Positions 16,225 through 24,413 of a stretch of DNA of 40,336 bases are shown piece by piece (positions within the stretch are counted from its first letter, which is position 1; every line of letters begins with the position of its first letter). The notes under the pieces are model-generated. The model was not told where the DNA came from. It ran no database searches and saw only the letters and a program-made list of their open reading frames with translations. The translations under genes were made by a program, and so were the position numbers. The stretch spans positions 1 through 40,336 of the forward strand of contig JADGOH010000003.1 in NCBI GenBank assembly GCA_017883025.1. The letters run 5' to 3'. Source of the stretch: Acidimicrobiales bacterium. GTDB lineage: Bacteria; Actinomycetota; Acidimicrobiia; Acidimicrobiales; RAAP-2.

Positions 16225-17346
16225 TCAGCCGGGGTCCGGGTCCGCGAGGTAGCCCGTGACGGCGTTGGCCAGCAGTCGGCCCCGGACGGTCAGGACGGCC
16301 CGGTCGCCCACCCGCTCCACCAGCCCCTCGAGGTCGGGGTCTTCGGGCAGCGCCCCGGACGGCACGCCCCTCGAGGTCCGCAGCGCCAGCGCCAGCGCCT
16401 CGAATCGGCGTCGGCCGGCGTCGAGCACCTCCTCGCCGGCCACCGTCGACCCGTCGGCCCCGATCAGCGCCACGTAGCGGTCGGGCGTGCGCACGTTCCA
16501 CCAGCGTCGGCCGGCCCGATGGGAGTGGGCGGCAGAGCCGATGCCCCGGTAGTCGCCCTGGTCCCAGTACAGCTGGTTGTGGCGACACTCGTGACCCGGG
16601 AGGGCCCAGTTCGAGATCTCCTCCCACCGGTACCCGGCGGCGGACAGGACGCGGTCGGCCGTCTCGTACCGGCCCGCCTGCACGTCGTCGTCCGGGTGGC
16701 GGTCCGGCACCCGGTCGAGCGGGGTGCCCGGCTCGACGGTCAGGGCGTAGGCGCTGATGTGCGGCGGGGGCGCCGGCAACCCCAGCACGTCGGCCAGGCT
16801 GCGCTCCCAGTCCTCGTCGCGCTCCCCCGCCCCGCCCAGGATCAGGTCCATGTTCCACGATGCGAAGCCGGCCTCGGCGACCAGTGCGGCGGCGTCGGTC
16901 ACGTGGGCCGGACCGTGGCGGCGGCCCAGGCCCTCCAGCACGTGACCCACGGTCGACTGCACCCCGAGCGACACCCGGGTGACGCCGGCCGCCCGGTAGG
17001 TGGCGAGCAGTTCGGGTGTCACGTCCTCGGGGTTGCACTCGACGGTCACCTCGGCGTCGGACGCCACCGGCACGGCGGCGAGCACCGACACCAGCAGATC
17101 GGCCGGGAGCCGCGACGGGGTGCCGCCGCCCACGAAGACCGAGGCCGCCGCGGGCATGCCCTCGCGCTCGACGGCACGCCGCAGCTCGGTCACGCAGGCC
17201 GCCGCGTACGCCTCCATCAGGTGGTCGCGGTCGGTGTAGGTGGCGAAGGCGCAGTAGTCGCACCGGTGCCGGCAGAACGGCACGTGCACGTACACGCCGA
17301 ACGACGTGGCGGCGTCAGGCTCCGGGGTCGGCGGGTCGGCGGTCAA
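16225..17346 (-). CDS. hemW: HemW-like radical SAM protein (heme chaperone)
   Basis: A 373-residue radical SAM protein of the HemW group (formerly HemN-like coproporphyrinogen oxidase), thought to insert heme into target proteins. The 4Fe-4S motif is VYVHVPFCRHRCDYCAF (CxxxCxxC), followed by SVFVGGGTPSRLP, VECNPEDVTPELL, RVSLGVQSTV and the HemW-typical ECRHNQLYWDQGDYRGIGSAAHS. A C-terminal HemN_C winged-helix region follows. The track start at 17580 lies far inside the photolyase; the sensible start is TTG 17346, which overlaps the photolyase stop as TTGA. HemW commonly neighbours hrcA-dnaJ; here it instead sits downstream of recO-phr. Confidence 0.9.
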   Translation of the reverse strand: MTADPPTPEPDAATSFGVYVHVPFCRHRCDYCAFATYTDRDHLMEAYAAACVTELRRAVEREGMPAAASVFVGGGTPSRLPADLLVSVLAAVPVASDAEVTVECNPEDVTPELLATYRAAGVTRVSLGVQSTVGHVLEGLGRRHGPAHVTDAAALVAEAGFASWNMDLILGGAGERDEDWERSLADVLGLPAPPPHISAYALTVEPGTPLDRVPDRHPDDDVQAGRYETADRVLSAAGYRWEEISNWALPGHECRHNQLYWDQGDYRGIGSAAHSHRAGRRWWNVRTPDRYVALIGADGSTVAGEEVLDAGRRRFEALALALRTSRGVPSGALPEDPDLEGLVERVGDRAVLTVRGRLLANAVTGYLADPDPG

Positions 17347-18710
17347 GACGGCCCGGCCGCACCGGCCGCGGCCGCTCTGGCCTCGTCCCACCGGGCCAGT
17401 GCCTCGACACGTTCGGTGGCGTGGTCGACGATCGGGGCCGGGTACCCGGACGATCCGTGCTCCGGCACGTACCGGGCCACGTAGGCACCGTCCGGGTCGA
17501 ACCGCTCGGCCTGCCGGTCGGGACTGAACACCCGGTGGAACGGCGCGGCGTCGGTCCCGGTGCCGGCCACCCACTGCCACCCGTGGTTGTTGGAGGCCAG
17601 GTCACCGTCGATCAGCTGGTCCATGAAGTGGGCGGCACCCCGGCGCCAGTCGAGGTGGAGGTCCTTGACCAGGAACGAGGCGGTCAGCATGCGCACGCGG
17701 TTGTGCATCCACCCCTCGGCGCGCAGTTGGCGCATCCCGGCGTCCACCAACGGGTAGCCGGTGCGTCCTTGGGCCCACGCGGCGAACCGTGCATCGGCCT
17801 CGGGCCCGGAGTCCCACCGCAGGAACCGGCCGGCCGGGGCCAGCGGCTCCCAGGCAGAGTCCGGGCGGTGCCAGAGCACGTCGGCGTAGAACTCGCGCCA
17901 GGCCAGTTCGGACCGGAACACGTCGCCGGAGGGGCCGGCCGGGACCCGGGCCAGCACCTGGCGGGGGTGGATCGTGCCGAACCGGAGGTGGGGTGACAAC
18001 CGCGACGTGCCGGCCAGGTCGGGACGGTCCCGGTCGGCGGCGTACGTGGCGACAGGCCCGCCGAGGAACGCGTCGAGCAGCCCGGCGGCCGCGGACTCGC
18101 CCGTGGCCGTCCGGACCGGCGCGACCGCCGACGGGTCGCGCACGAGGTCGCCCCAGGCGATGTCGCTCGCCACGGTGGCCCAGGTGGCGCCGGTCGGACG
18201 CCCGGTCGGCCTCGGCCAACCGTGGGCCTCCCACGCCCGGCGGAACGGGGTGAAGACCCGGTACGGGTCGCCGGACCCCGTCGTCACCCGTCCGGGCGAC
18301 ACCGCGTAGGGAGACCCGACGAGACGCAGCGACCTCCCCGCCGCCGACAGGGCGGCCGCCACCCGGGCGTCACGCCGGCGGCCGTACGGGGCACAGTCCC
18401 CGGTGGCCACGACCACCTCGGCGCCGGCTTCGGCCGCCACCTGCGGGACCACGTCCTCCGGCCGGCCGCGCCGGAGTGTCAGCCTCCCGTCGAGCGCGAG
18501 TTCGAGCCCGCCCAGGGTCCGCACCAGGTAGTCCTGGCGGTTGGGCCCACCCGAGGCCAGCAGCCCGTCGTCGGCCACGAAGAGCGGCACCACCGGCCGC
18601 CCCGTGGCACGTGCCTCGTCGACGGCGGCCAGCAGGGCCGGGTGGTCGGCGAGTCGCAGATCGCGGCGGAACCAGAACACGACGGAGGAGTTCGGCGTGG
18701 ACGTGGTCAC
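17343..18710 (-). CDS. phr: Deoxyribodipyrimidine photolyase (class I)
   Basis: Light-driven repair of cyclobutane pyrimidine dimers. The 455-residue protein has the N-terminal antenna domain (VVFWFRRDLRLADHPAL) and the helical FAD domain: TSRLSPHLRFGTIHPRQVL, ELAWREFYADVLWHRP, TGYPLVDAGMRQLRAEGWMHNRVRM, FLVKDLHLDWRRGAAHFMDQLIDGD and NNHGWQWVAGTGTDAAPFHRVF. The Asn in SNNHGWQW (LASNNHGWQW) and the conserved Trp residues are present, consistent with a true CPD photolyase rather than a cryptochrome. The start is GTG 18710, 16 bp after recO, and the gene overlaps hemW by four bases. Placement in the uppS-recO operon groups two DNA repair genes. Confidence 0.95.
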   Translation of the reverse strand: MTTSTPNSSVVFWFRRDLRLADHPALLAAVDEARATGRPVVPLFVADDGLLASGGPNRQDYLVRTLGGLELALDGRLTLRRGRPEDVVPQVAAEAGAEVVVATGDCAPYGRRRDARVAAALSAAGRSLRLVGSPYAVSPGRVTTGSGDPYRVFTPFRRAWEAHGWPRPTGRPTGATWATVASDIAWGDLVRDPSAVAPVRTATGESAAAGLLDAFLGGPVATYAADRDRPDLAGTSRLSPHLRFGTIHPRQVLARVPAGPSGDVFRSELAWREFYADVLWHRPDSAWEPLAPAGRFLRWDSGPEADARFAAWAQGRTGYPLVDAGMRQLRAEGWMHNRVRMLTASFLVKDLHLDWRRGAAHFMDQLIDGDLASNNHGWQWVAGTGTDAAPFHRVFSPDRQAERFDPDGAYVARYVPEHGSSGYPAPIVDHATERVEALARWDEARAAAAGAAGPS

Positions 18711-18726
18711 CGGTGTGCGCCCGTGG

Positions 18727-19452
18727 TCAGGAGACCTGGCCGGCCCGGACCGCCCGGAGCCGGCGGTCGAGATGGGCCTCCATGGCCACGGTGGCGAGCG
18801 CCGTCACCTCGTCGGTGCTGGCCGAGTGGGGCTCGGCCAGCACTCCGGACAGCCCGCCGCCCAGGGTCCGGCGCAGCAGGGCGAGCCCGTCGGGCGACAG
18901 CGGCCGGCCCCGGCGGCACGACCGGCACAGGACGCCGCCCTCCACGATGTCGAAGGCGACCAGCTGCTCGTCGTCGTCCTCGCCGCACGAGACGCAGCCG
19001 TCGAGCACGGGGGCCGATCCCTCGAGGGCCAGGACCTTGAGGAAGAAGGCAGGTGCCACCATGGGCGAGTTGCGCTCGGCGAGCGCGGCGAGGGCCCCGA
19101 CCGCCATCTGGTAGAGCCGGGGGTTGGCGTGGCGCTCCTGACCCACCTGGTCGACCACCTCCAGCATCGACAACGCGGCGGACACCCGGTCGAGGTCCTC
19201 GCGCACCGGCCGGAACGTGTCGATGACCTCGACCTGGTTGATCGTGTCGAGGTCGCCCCGGCCCTGCCACCCGAGCAGTGCGACATGGCTGAGCGGCTCG
19301 AGGCGGGACCCGAACTTGGACGTCGTCCGGCGCACGCCCTTGGCCACGGCGCGGACCTTGCCGTGGTGCTCGGTCATCAGGGTCACGATCCGGTCCGCCT
19401 CGCCCAGGCGGATGGTGCGCAGCACCACCCCCCGGTCGCGGAACTGGGTCAT
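18727..19452 (-). CDS. recO: DNA repair protein RecO
   Basis: RecO (241 residues) helps load RecA onto SSB-coated DNA in the RecF pathway. The N-terminal OB fold is visible (FRDRGVVLRTIRLGEADRIVTLMTEHHGKVRAVAKGVRRT), followed by helical segments and a zinc finger CVSCGE...CRSC. The start is ATG 19452, overlapping the stop of the membrane protein gene as ATGA; the track ORF from 19815 reads through that gene. The order uppS, small membrane gene, recO is tightly coupled by four-base overlaps. Confidence 0.94.
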   Translation of the reverse strand: MTQFRDRGVVLRTIRLGEADRIVTLMTEHHGKVRAVAKGVRRTTSKFGSRLEPLSHVALLGWQGRGDLDTINQVEVIDTFRPVREDLDRVSAALSMLEVVDQVGQERHANPRLYQMAVGALAALAERNSPMVAPAFFLKVLALEGSAPVLDGCVSCGEDDDEQLVAFDIVEGGVLCRSCRRGRPLSPDGLALLRRTLGGGLSGVLAEPHSASTDEVTALATVAMEAHLDRRLRAVRAGQVS

Positions 19453-19808
19453 CGTGCGGCGCCGGGCCCCCCGGCCGGGGTGCCGTCGGCGTCGTCGTCC
19501 GCGGGCGCACGGCGTCCCTCGCCGTAGAGCGTCGACACCGGCACGGGATCGAGGTCGGGGCGGTTGAACCGCGGTGCCGGGCGGCCCGCCCGTCGGCCGC
19601 TCACCAGGTTCCCCATGCCGATCATGACGACCAGGACGGCCGGGATCACGACGAACGGGGCCGCGGCGGTGAACCCGGCGTGCCACGCCAGCACGACACC
19701 GGCGTAGACGATGAGGCCGACCACCCAGCCGGTGATGATCCACACGCCCCCGGCGTCGTCGCGCACCCGCTCGGGCACACCGCCGGCCCGCGCCGGGACT
19801 CGCCTCAC
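19449..19808 (-). CDS. Small two-TM membrane protein between uppS and recO
   Basis: A 119-residue protein starting at GTG 19808, which overlaps the uppS stop as GTGA. Two hydrophobic helices (WIITGWVVGLIVYAGVVLAW and PFVVIPAVLVVMIGMGNLV) are followed by a soluble, Pro/Arg-rich tail. No family is recognised. Its coupling to uppS and recO on both sides means it is translated with them; a role in the envelope is possible but only inferred from membrane topology. Confidence 0.75.
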   Translation of the reverse strand: MRRVPARAGGVPERVRDDAGGVWIITGWVVGLIVYAGVVLAWHAGFTAAAPFVVIPAVLVVMIGMGNLVSGRRAGRPAPRFNRPDLDPVPVSTLYGEGRRAPADDDADGTPAGGPGAAR

Positions 19809-20572
19809 GTGACACCCCCGTACCGACGCTGGCGGCGTTGGAAGTCCCGCACGGCGGCGAAGAGGTGCGTGCGCCGGAAGTCGGGCCACAGCACTTCGTC
19901 GAAGACGAGCTCGCTGTAGGCCAGCTGCCACAGCAGGAAGTTGGACACCCGGTGCTCGCCCGAGGTCCGGATGACCAGGTCGGGGTCGGGTTGGTCGGGG
20001 AAGTACAGATGGGACCGGATCGCCTTCTCTGTGACCTTGTCGGGCTTCACGCCCTCGGACACGAGGGCCTGCACGGCGTCGACGATCTCGGCCCGGCCGC
20101 CGTAATTGAACGCCATGGTGAGCGTGCAGCGGCGGTTGCCCTCGGTGAGCTCGATGGACTCGTCCATCCGCTTCAGCACCCGCTTCGGGACCCGCCAGTC
20201 GCGCCGGCCGGCGAACCGGATGCGGACGCCCTTGTCGTTGAGCTCGTCACGCCTGCGCATCAGGAGGCTCTCGTTGAAGCCCATCAGATAGCGGACCTCG
20301 TCGGGTGGCCTGCGCCAGTTTTCGGTGGAGAAGGCGTACATGGTGATCCACGGGATCCCGAGTTCGAGCGCCCCCTCGACGGCGTCGAGCAGTGCCGCCT
20401 CCCCGGCGGCGTGACCTTCGGTGCGGGGCAGGCCTCGCCGTGCCGCCCACCGGCCGTTCCCGTCCATCACGCACGCGACGTGCGCCGGGATCGGCCCGTC
20501 AGCGACGTCGGCGGCGGTCAGGATCTCGTCCCGCCCGCCCGTGTCCCCGGCGCTCCCCTGATCGTTGTCCAC
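19805..20572 (-). CDS. uppS: Isoprenyl transferase (undecaprenyl or decaprenyl diphosphate synthase, UppS)
   Basis: A cis-prenyltransferase of 255 residues making the polyprenyl lipid carrier for cell-wall synthesis. Conserved motifs are present in order: HVACVMDGNGRWAARRGLPR with the catalytic Asp, HAAGEAALLD, TMYAFSTENWRRP, FNYGGRAEIVDAV, and DLVIRTSGEHRVSNFLLWQLAYSE. GTG 20572 lacks a ribosome binding site and follows TAGGTT by six bases, so it is likely leaderless. It heads the uppS-recO-phr-hemW operon. Actinobacteria differ in whether they make C50 or C55 chains, so chain length is not assigned. Confidence 0.95.
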   Translation of the reverse strand: MDNDQGSAGDTGGRDEILTAADVADGPIPAHVACVMDGNGRWAARRGLPRTEGHAAGEAALLDAVEGALELGIPWITMYAFSTENWRRPPDEVRYLMGFNESLLMRRRDELNDKGVRIRFAGRRDWRVPKRVLKRMDESIELTEGNRRCTLTMAFNYGGRAEIVDAVQALVSEGVKPDKVTEKAIRSHLYFPDQPDPDLVIRTSGEHRVSNFLLWQLAYSELVFDEVLWPDFRRTHLFAAVRDFQRRQRRYGGVT

Positions 20573-20578
20573 CCTTCG

Positions 20579-20584
20579 AACCTA
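20579..20584 (-). promoter_or_regulatory. -10 hexamer of a leaderless uppS promoter
   Basis: TAGGTT on the minus strand, six bases before the uppS GTG. It lies in the 134-bp divergent region shared with the TauE/SafE gene, whose own upstream TAGACC (20695-20700) is six bases before its ATG. Confidence 0.55.
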
Positions 20585-20706
20585 TCCCGTCGGCCGACCC
20601 GACCGTACCGTCCCGGCACCCTCCGGGCCCCGTCGCCGGGACTCGGGAGCGCCGCACCCGTGGCCCGGTGGTTGAGTCACCGCCCGGTGGCGACTAGACC
20701 CTCCCC

Positions 20707-21465
20707 ATGACCCCGTGGGCCGCCCTGGCCATCTTTGCCGCAGGGCTGGGCGCCGGGACCGTCAACGTGATCGTCGGTTCGGGGTCGCTCATCACCTTCC
20801 CGACGCTGCTGGCGCTCGGCTACCCGCCGGTGCTCGCCAACGTCTCGAACAACGTGGGCCTGGTGCCCGGCAGCGCCAGTGCCGTCCACGCCTACCGGCG
20901 AGAGCTGGTCGGCCAGCGGTCACGACTCCTGACGCTCGGGCCGGCATCGCTGGCCGGCGGCCTGACCGGCGCCGTCATCCTGCTGGCGCTCCCCCACGGC
21001 GTGTTCAAGGCGGCGGTCCCGGGCCTCGTCCTGCTGGCCGCAATCCTGATGGCACTCCAGCCCCGGGTCACCTCGTGGCTGGCCGAACGCGGCGACCGCC
21101 ACGTCCACGGTGGTGCCCCACTGGTGATCGGCGTCTTCCTCACCGGGATCTACGGCGGCTACTTCGGTGCCGCCCAGGGGGTCATCCTGATGTCCCTCCT
21201 GGCGATCTTCATCGACGACGACCTCCAGCGGCTGAACGGCGCCAAGAACGCGCTGGCCCTCATCGTCAACGGGGTGGCCGGCATCGTGTTCGTCCTCGTC
21301 GCCCACATCAATTGGTCGGTGGCCGGCCTGATCGCCGCCGGGTCGATCATGGGCGGGCAGCTCGGCGGCCACTACGGCCGGCGCCTGCCCACCGCCGTCC
21401 TGCGGGCCTGCGTCGTGTTCGTGGGCGTGTCCGTGTCGATCGTCCTGTTCGTGGTCTGGCACTGA
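20707..21465 (+). CDS. TauE/SafE (DUF81) family membrane transporter
   Basis: The 252-residue protein is almost entirely membrane helices, about seven or eight, with the internal two-fold repeat of the family: FAAGLGAGTVNVIVGSGSLI in the first half and TGIYGGYFGAAQGVILMSLL in the second, both with the Gly-rich motif typical of DUF81. Family members are linked to export or uptake of small organosulfur or carboxylate anions such as sulfite or sulfoacetate. The substrate is unknown. ATG 20707 is the natural start. Its stop overlaps the next ATG as TGATG, coupling it to a cysteine-rich protein. Confidence 0.9.
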   Translation: MTPWAALAIFAAGLGAGTVNVIVGSGSLITFPTLLALGYPPVLANVSNNVGLVPGSASAVHAYRRELVGQRSRLLTLGPASLAGGLTGAVILLALPHGVFKAAVPGLVLLAAILMALQPRVTSWLAERGDRHVHGGAPLVIGVFLTGIYGGYFGAAQGVILMSLLAIFIDDDLQRLNGAKNALALIVNGVAGIVFVLVAHINWSVAGLIAAGSIMGGQLGGHYGRRLPTAVLRACVVFVGVSVSIVLFVVWH

Positions 21466-22157
21466 TGGGGCCGGACCGGGGGACCCAGGAGCCCGCCGAC
21501 GCCCACCGACCCCTGACCGAGATCGTTGACGGCGACACCACCTGGCGCTTCGACGACGCATTCCTCACCTCGCGCTGGACGTGCATCTGGGGCCGGGGCT
21601 GCCTCGGCATCCTCGACGAGCCGGCGCCCGTGCTGGGCCAGGGGTGCTGCTCGGTGGGCGCCGAGCTCGACGGTGTCGACGAGGCCATGCGGATCTCGGC
21701 CCTTGCCGACACCCTCGAGCCCGGACGGTTCCAGTTCCACGCCGAGGCGGCGGCCGGCGGTGTCTTCGCCGACGACTCCCGGACCGCCACCCGGGTGGTC
21801 GACCACGCGTGCATCTTCCTCAACCGTCCGGGGTTCGCCGGCGGGGCCGGCTGTGCCCTGCACCTGGCCGCCCTGGACGCCGACGAGTCGACCCTCGACT
21901 TCAAGCCGTCGGTGTGCTGGCAGCTGCCGGTCAAGGTCGACTGGGCCGACGACGGCGCCGGGGGCGAGGTGGCCACCGTGCGGGCGTGGCGGCGGACGGA
22001 CTGGGGGCCCGAGGGCGAGACGATGGCCTGGTGCTGCACCGAGGGCGACCTCGCCTACGTCGGCGACCGGCCGGTGGTCGAGTCGTTGGGCGAGGAACTC
22101 GAGACCCTCGTCGGCACCCCGGTCTACCTGGAGCTGCGGCGGCGCCTGACGGACTGA
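21465..22157 (+). CDS. Cysteine-rich protein, putative metal or Fe-S binding
   Basis: A 230-residue soluble protein with nine cysteines in a suggestive order: RWTCIWGRGCLGI, GQGCCSVGAEL, DHACIFLNRPGFAGGAGCALHL, KPSVCWQL and MAWCCTEG. The spacing C-x5-C...CC...C-x-F-L...G-C-A-L-H resembles the YkgJ-type CxxCxxCC metal-chelating family, and I infer zinc or iron binding. No catalytic motif is seen. The ATG shares its A with the TauE gene stop (TGATG), so expression is coupled to the transporter. The track lists it only inside a 480-residue shadow ORF starting at 20715. Confidence 0.78.
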   Translation: MGPDRGTQEPADAHRPLTEIVDGDTTWRFDDAFLTSRWTCIWGRGCLGILDEPAPVLGQGCCSVGAELDGVDEAMRISALADTLEPGRFQFHAEAAAGGVFADDSRTATRVVDHACIFLNRPGFAGGAGCALHLAALDADESTLDFKPSVCWQLPVKVDWADDGAGGEVATVRAWRRTDWGPEGETMAWCCTEGDLAYVGDRPVVESLGEELETLVGTPVYLELRRRLTD

Positions 22158-22210
22158 CTGGGGATGCGGCCCGGGCCGCCGACGCCACCGGGCCCCCCGG
22201 GACCGCCCGG

Positions 22211-22216
22211 TAGTGT
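22211..22216 (+). promoter_or_regulatory. -10 hexamer of a leaderless dinG promoter
   Basis: TAGTGT is followed by six bases and the helicase ATG at 22223, with no ribosome binding site between. Confidence 0.6.
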
Positions 22217-22222
22217 CGGCGG

Positions 22223-24382
22223 ATGCCCGACGAGGTGACAGACACGCTGCGGGCCGTCGCCGCCGGGCTGCCCGGCGGGGGCGAGTCGCGGCCGGGCCAG
22301 GAGGAGATGGCCACCGCCGTCGCCGCCTCGATGGCCGGTGGTCGCAACCTCGTGGTGCAGGCCGGCACCGGCACGGGCAAGTCCCTCGCCTACCTGGTGC
22401 CCGCCGCCCTGTCCGGCGAGCGGGTCGTCGTCGCCACCGCCACCAAGGCCCTCCAGGACCAGCTGGCCGACAAGGACCTCCCGCTGGTGGCGAGCGCCAC
22501 GGGCGACGAACTGACCTTCGCCGTGCTCAAGGGGCGAAGCAACTACGTCTGCCGCCAACGCGTGTCCGAGATCGGCGGCCGCGGCAGTCAACTCACCCTC
22601 GAGCCCGGGTCGGCCGACCCGCCCGACGCCGACGACACCCTGACCCCGGCTGCCGAGGTCGAAACGTCGGACCCCGCCACCATCGCCGACCAGGTCCGGA
22701 GCCTGGTGCGCTGGTCCGAGGGCACCACGACCGGTGACCGGGCCGAGCTTCCCTTCGAGCCGCACTTCCGGGCGTGGGCCATGGTGTCCACCACGGCGCG
22801 CGAGTGCCCGGGCGCCTTCAAGTGCCCGTCGGGTCGGGACTGCTTCGCCGAGCACGCGCGGGGCCGGGCCGCCGACGCCGACGTCGTCGTGGTCAACACC
22901 CACCTCTACGGCGCCCACCTGGCCAGCGGCGGGGCGGTGCTGCCCGAGCACTCGGTGGTGGTGTTCGACGAGGCCCACGAAGTCGAGGACGTCATGACCG
23001 ACTGCCTCGGGCTCGAGGTCGGACCCGGCCGGTTCCGGGCGCTCGCCACCGCCGCCCGGCCGGTGATGGACGAGGCTGACGCCGGTGCGGCCCGGGCGAT
23101 CGAGGCCGTGGCCGGCGTGGCCGACGTGTTCCACCGGGTGCTGCGGCCGTGGTCGGGCAAGCGCGTCCCTCACGCGGACCTGACCGATGGCATCGACCCG
23201 GCCGCCGGCCTCCCGGGTGCCGGCGACGACGAACCCGAGACCGACGACGGGGAGCCGCAGGGCCTCGAGCTCGGACTGGCTCCGGTGGCGAAACCGGTGA
23301 AGCGGACGGCCGCGTCCACCGGGACGACGAGGGCGACGACGGTCGGCGCCGTCGGGTCGGACCCGGCCATCGGCACCTTGCTGGCACTGGCCACCGGTCG
23401 GGTCGGGCGCCTGGTCGACCACCTGCGACGGGCCGAGCGGGAGGCAGGCGACACCGAGCCGAGTGCCGAGCGAGCGCGGCGCGACCGGGTGCTGCTGGCC
23501 GCCGGCCACCTGGCCTCGGACCTGGCCCGCATCGCCCTGCTGGGCGACGGCGAGGTCGCCTGGGTCGAGGACAGCGCCCGGGCACCGTCGCTCCGGGTCT
23601 CCCCCATCGACGTCGGGCCCGTCCTGGCCGAGCAGCTGTGGGGGAACGTGACCGGCATCCTCACGTCGGCCACCGTGCCGATCGGCCTGGCCGACCGCCT
23701 GGGCATGCCCCCGCGGGCCACCGACTCCCTCGACGTGGGCAGCCCGTTCGACTACCGCACCCACTCGTTGCTCTACGTCGCCCGGTCGCTGCCCGACCGC
23801 CGGTCGCCGGCGGCCGAGCCGGCCATGCACGACGAGCTCGAGGTCCTGATCAACGCCGCCGGGGGCCGCACCCTGGCGCTGTTCACCAGCTGGCGGGCCA
23901 TGCGGGCCGCCGTCGAGGCCCTCGCCGACCGCCTCGCGGTGCCGATCCTCAGCCAGTCCGACCTACCCAAGCCGGCCCTCGTCGAGTCCTTCCGCTCCGA
24001 CGAGGCGGCCTGCCTGTTCGCCACCCTCGGGTTCTGGCAGGGCGTCGACGTGCCCGGCCGGACCCTCAGTCTGGTCACCATCGACCGCATCCCGTTCCCC
24101 CGACCCGACGACCCCGTCCTCGAGGCCCGACGGGAGCTGGCCGGCGGCGGCGCGTTCGGGGTGGTCGACCTTCCCCGTGCCGGCACCCTGCTGGCCCAGG
24201 GGGCTGGCCGGCTCATCCGGTCGTCCGCCGACCGGGGCGTGGTTGCCGTGCTGGACAGTCGGCTGGCGACGGCCCGCTACCGGGCGGCGCTGCTCGAACG
24301 GGTCCCGCCGATGAAGCGCACATTGGACCGCGACGAGGTGGAGGCGTTCCTCGCCGACATCGCGGCGTCGGCCGCGGGCTGA
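22223..24382 (+). CDS. dinG: ATP-dependent DNA helicase, DinG/XPD-like
   Basis: A superfamily 2 helicase of 719 residues. It shows Walker A VVQAGTGTGKSLAYL (about 45-60), motif Ia VVVATATKALQDQL, the Fe-S cluster cysteines (NYVCRQR, then ECPGAFKCPSGRDC), Walker B box VVVFDEAHEVEDV, and C-terminal motifs GILTSATVP, LFTSWRAMRAAVEAL, FWQGVDVPGRTLSLVTIDRIPFP and the motif VI helix QGAGRLIRSSADRGVVAVLDSR. DinG enzymes unwind 5'-3' and resolve D-loops, R-loops and G-quadruplexes. A low-complexity acidic/Gly insert lies near residues 320-380. ATG 22223 follows TAGTGT-N6. It precedes the TPR gene by 31 bp to its ATG. Confidence 0.93.
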   Translation: MPDEVTDTLRAVAAGLPGGGESRPGQEEMATAVAASMAGGRNLVVQAGTGTGKSLAYLVPAALSGERVVVATATKALQDQLADKDLPLVASATGDELTFAVLKGRSNYVCRQRVSEIGGRGSQLTLEPGSADPPDADDTLTPAAEVETSDPATIADQVRSLVRWSEGTTTGDRAELPFEPHFRAWAMVSTTARECPGAFKCPSGRDCFAEHARGRAADADVVVVNTHLYGAHLASGGAVLPEHSVVVFDEAHEVEDVMTDCLGLEVGPGRFRALATAARPVMDEADAGAARAIEAVAGVADVFHRVLRPWSGKRVPHADLTDGIDPAAGLPGAGDDEPETDDGEPQGLELGLAPVAKPVKRTAASTGTTRATTVGAVGSDPAIGTLLALATGRVGRLVDHLRRAEREAGDTEPSAERARRDRVLLAAGHLASDLARIALLGDGEVAWVEDSARAPSLRVSPIDVGPVLAEQLWGNVTGILTSATVPIGLADRLGMPPRATDSLDVGSPFDYRTHSLLYVARSLPDRRSPAAEPAMHDELEVLINAAGGRTLALFTSWRAMRAAVEALADRLAVPILSQSDLPKPALVESFRSDEAACLFATLGFWQGVDVPGRTLSLVTIDRIPFPRPDDPVLEARRELAGGGAFGVVDLPRAGTLLAQGAGRLIRSSADRGVVAVLDSRLATARYRAALLERVPPMKRTLDRDEVEAFLADIAASAAG

Positions 24383-24400
24383 GCGCCCGCACCGGCCTCA

Positions 24401-24406
24401 TACGAT
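24401..24406 (+). promoter_or_regulatory. -10 hexamer of a leaderless promoter for the TPR gene
   Basis: TACGAT is followed by seven bases and ATG 24414. This geometry decides for ATG 24414 over ATG 24405, which overlaps the hexamer itself. Confidence 0.6.
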
Positions 24407-24413
24407 GGGGCCC

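Noticed and set aside
14360-17263. 967-residue minus-strand ORF opposite or overlapping glyS and hemW
   Set aside because: It is an Arg/Gly-rich alternate frame of glyS and hemW on the same strand.
20695-20700. TAGACC as a leaderless -10 for the TauE gene
   Set aside because: It lacks the final T of TANNNT; kept only as a near match in the leaderless finding.
22213-22222. GTG 22213 (frame shadow) as the helicase start
   Set aside because: It is in a different frame; ATG 22223 begins the DinG domain frame and follows TAGTGT-N6.
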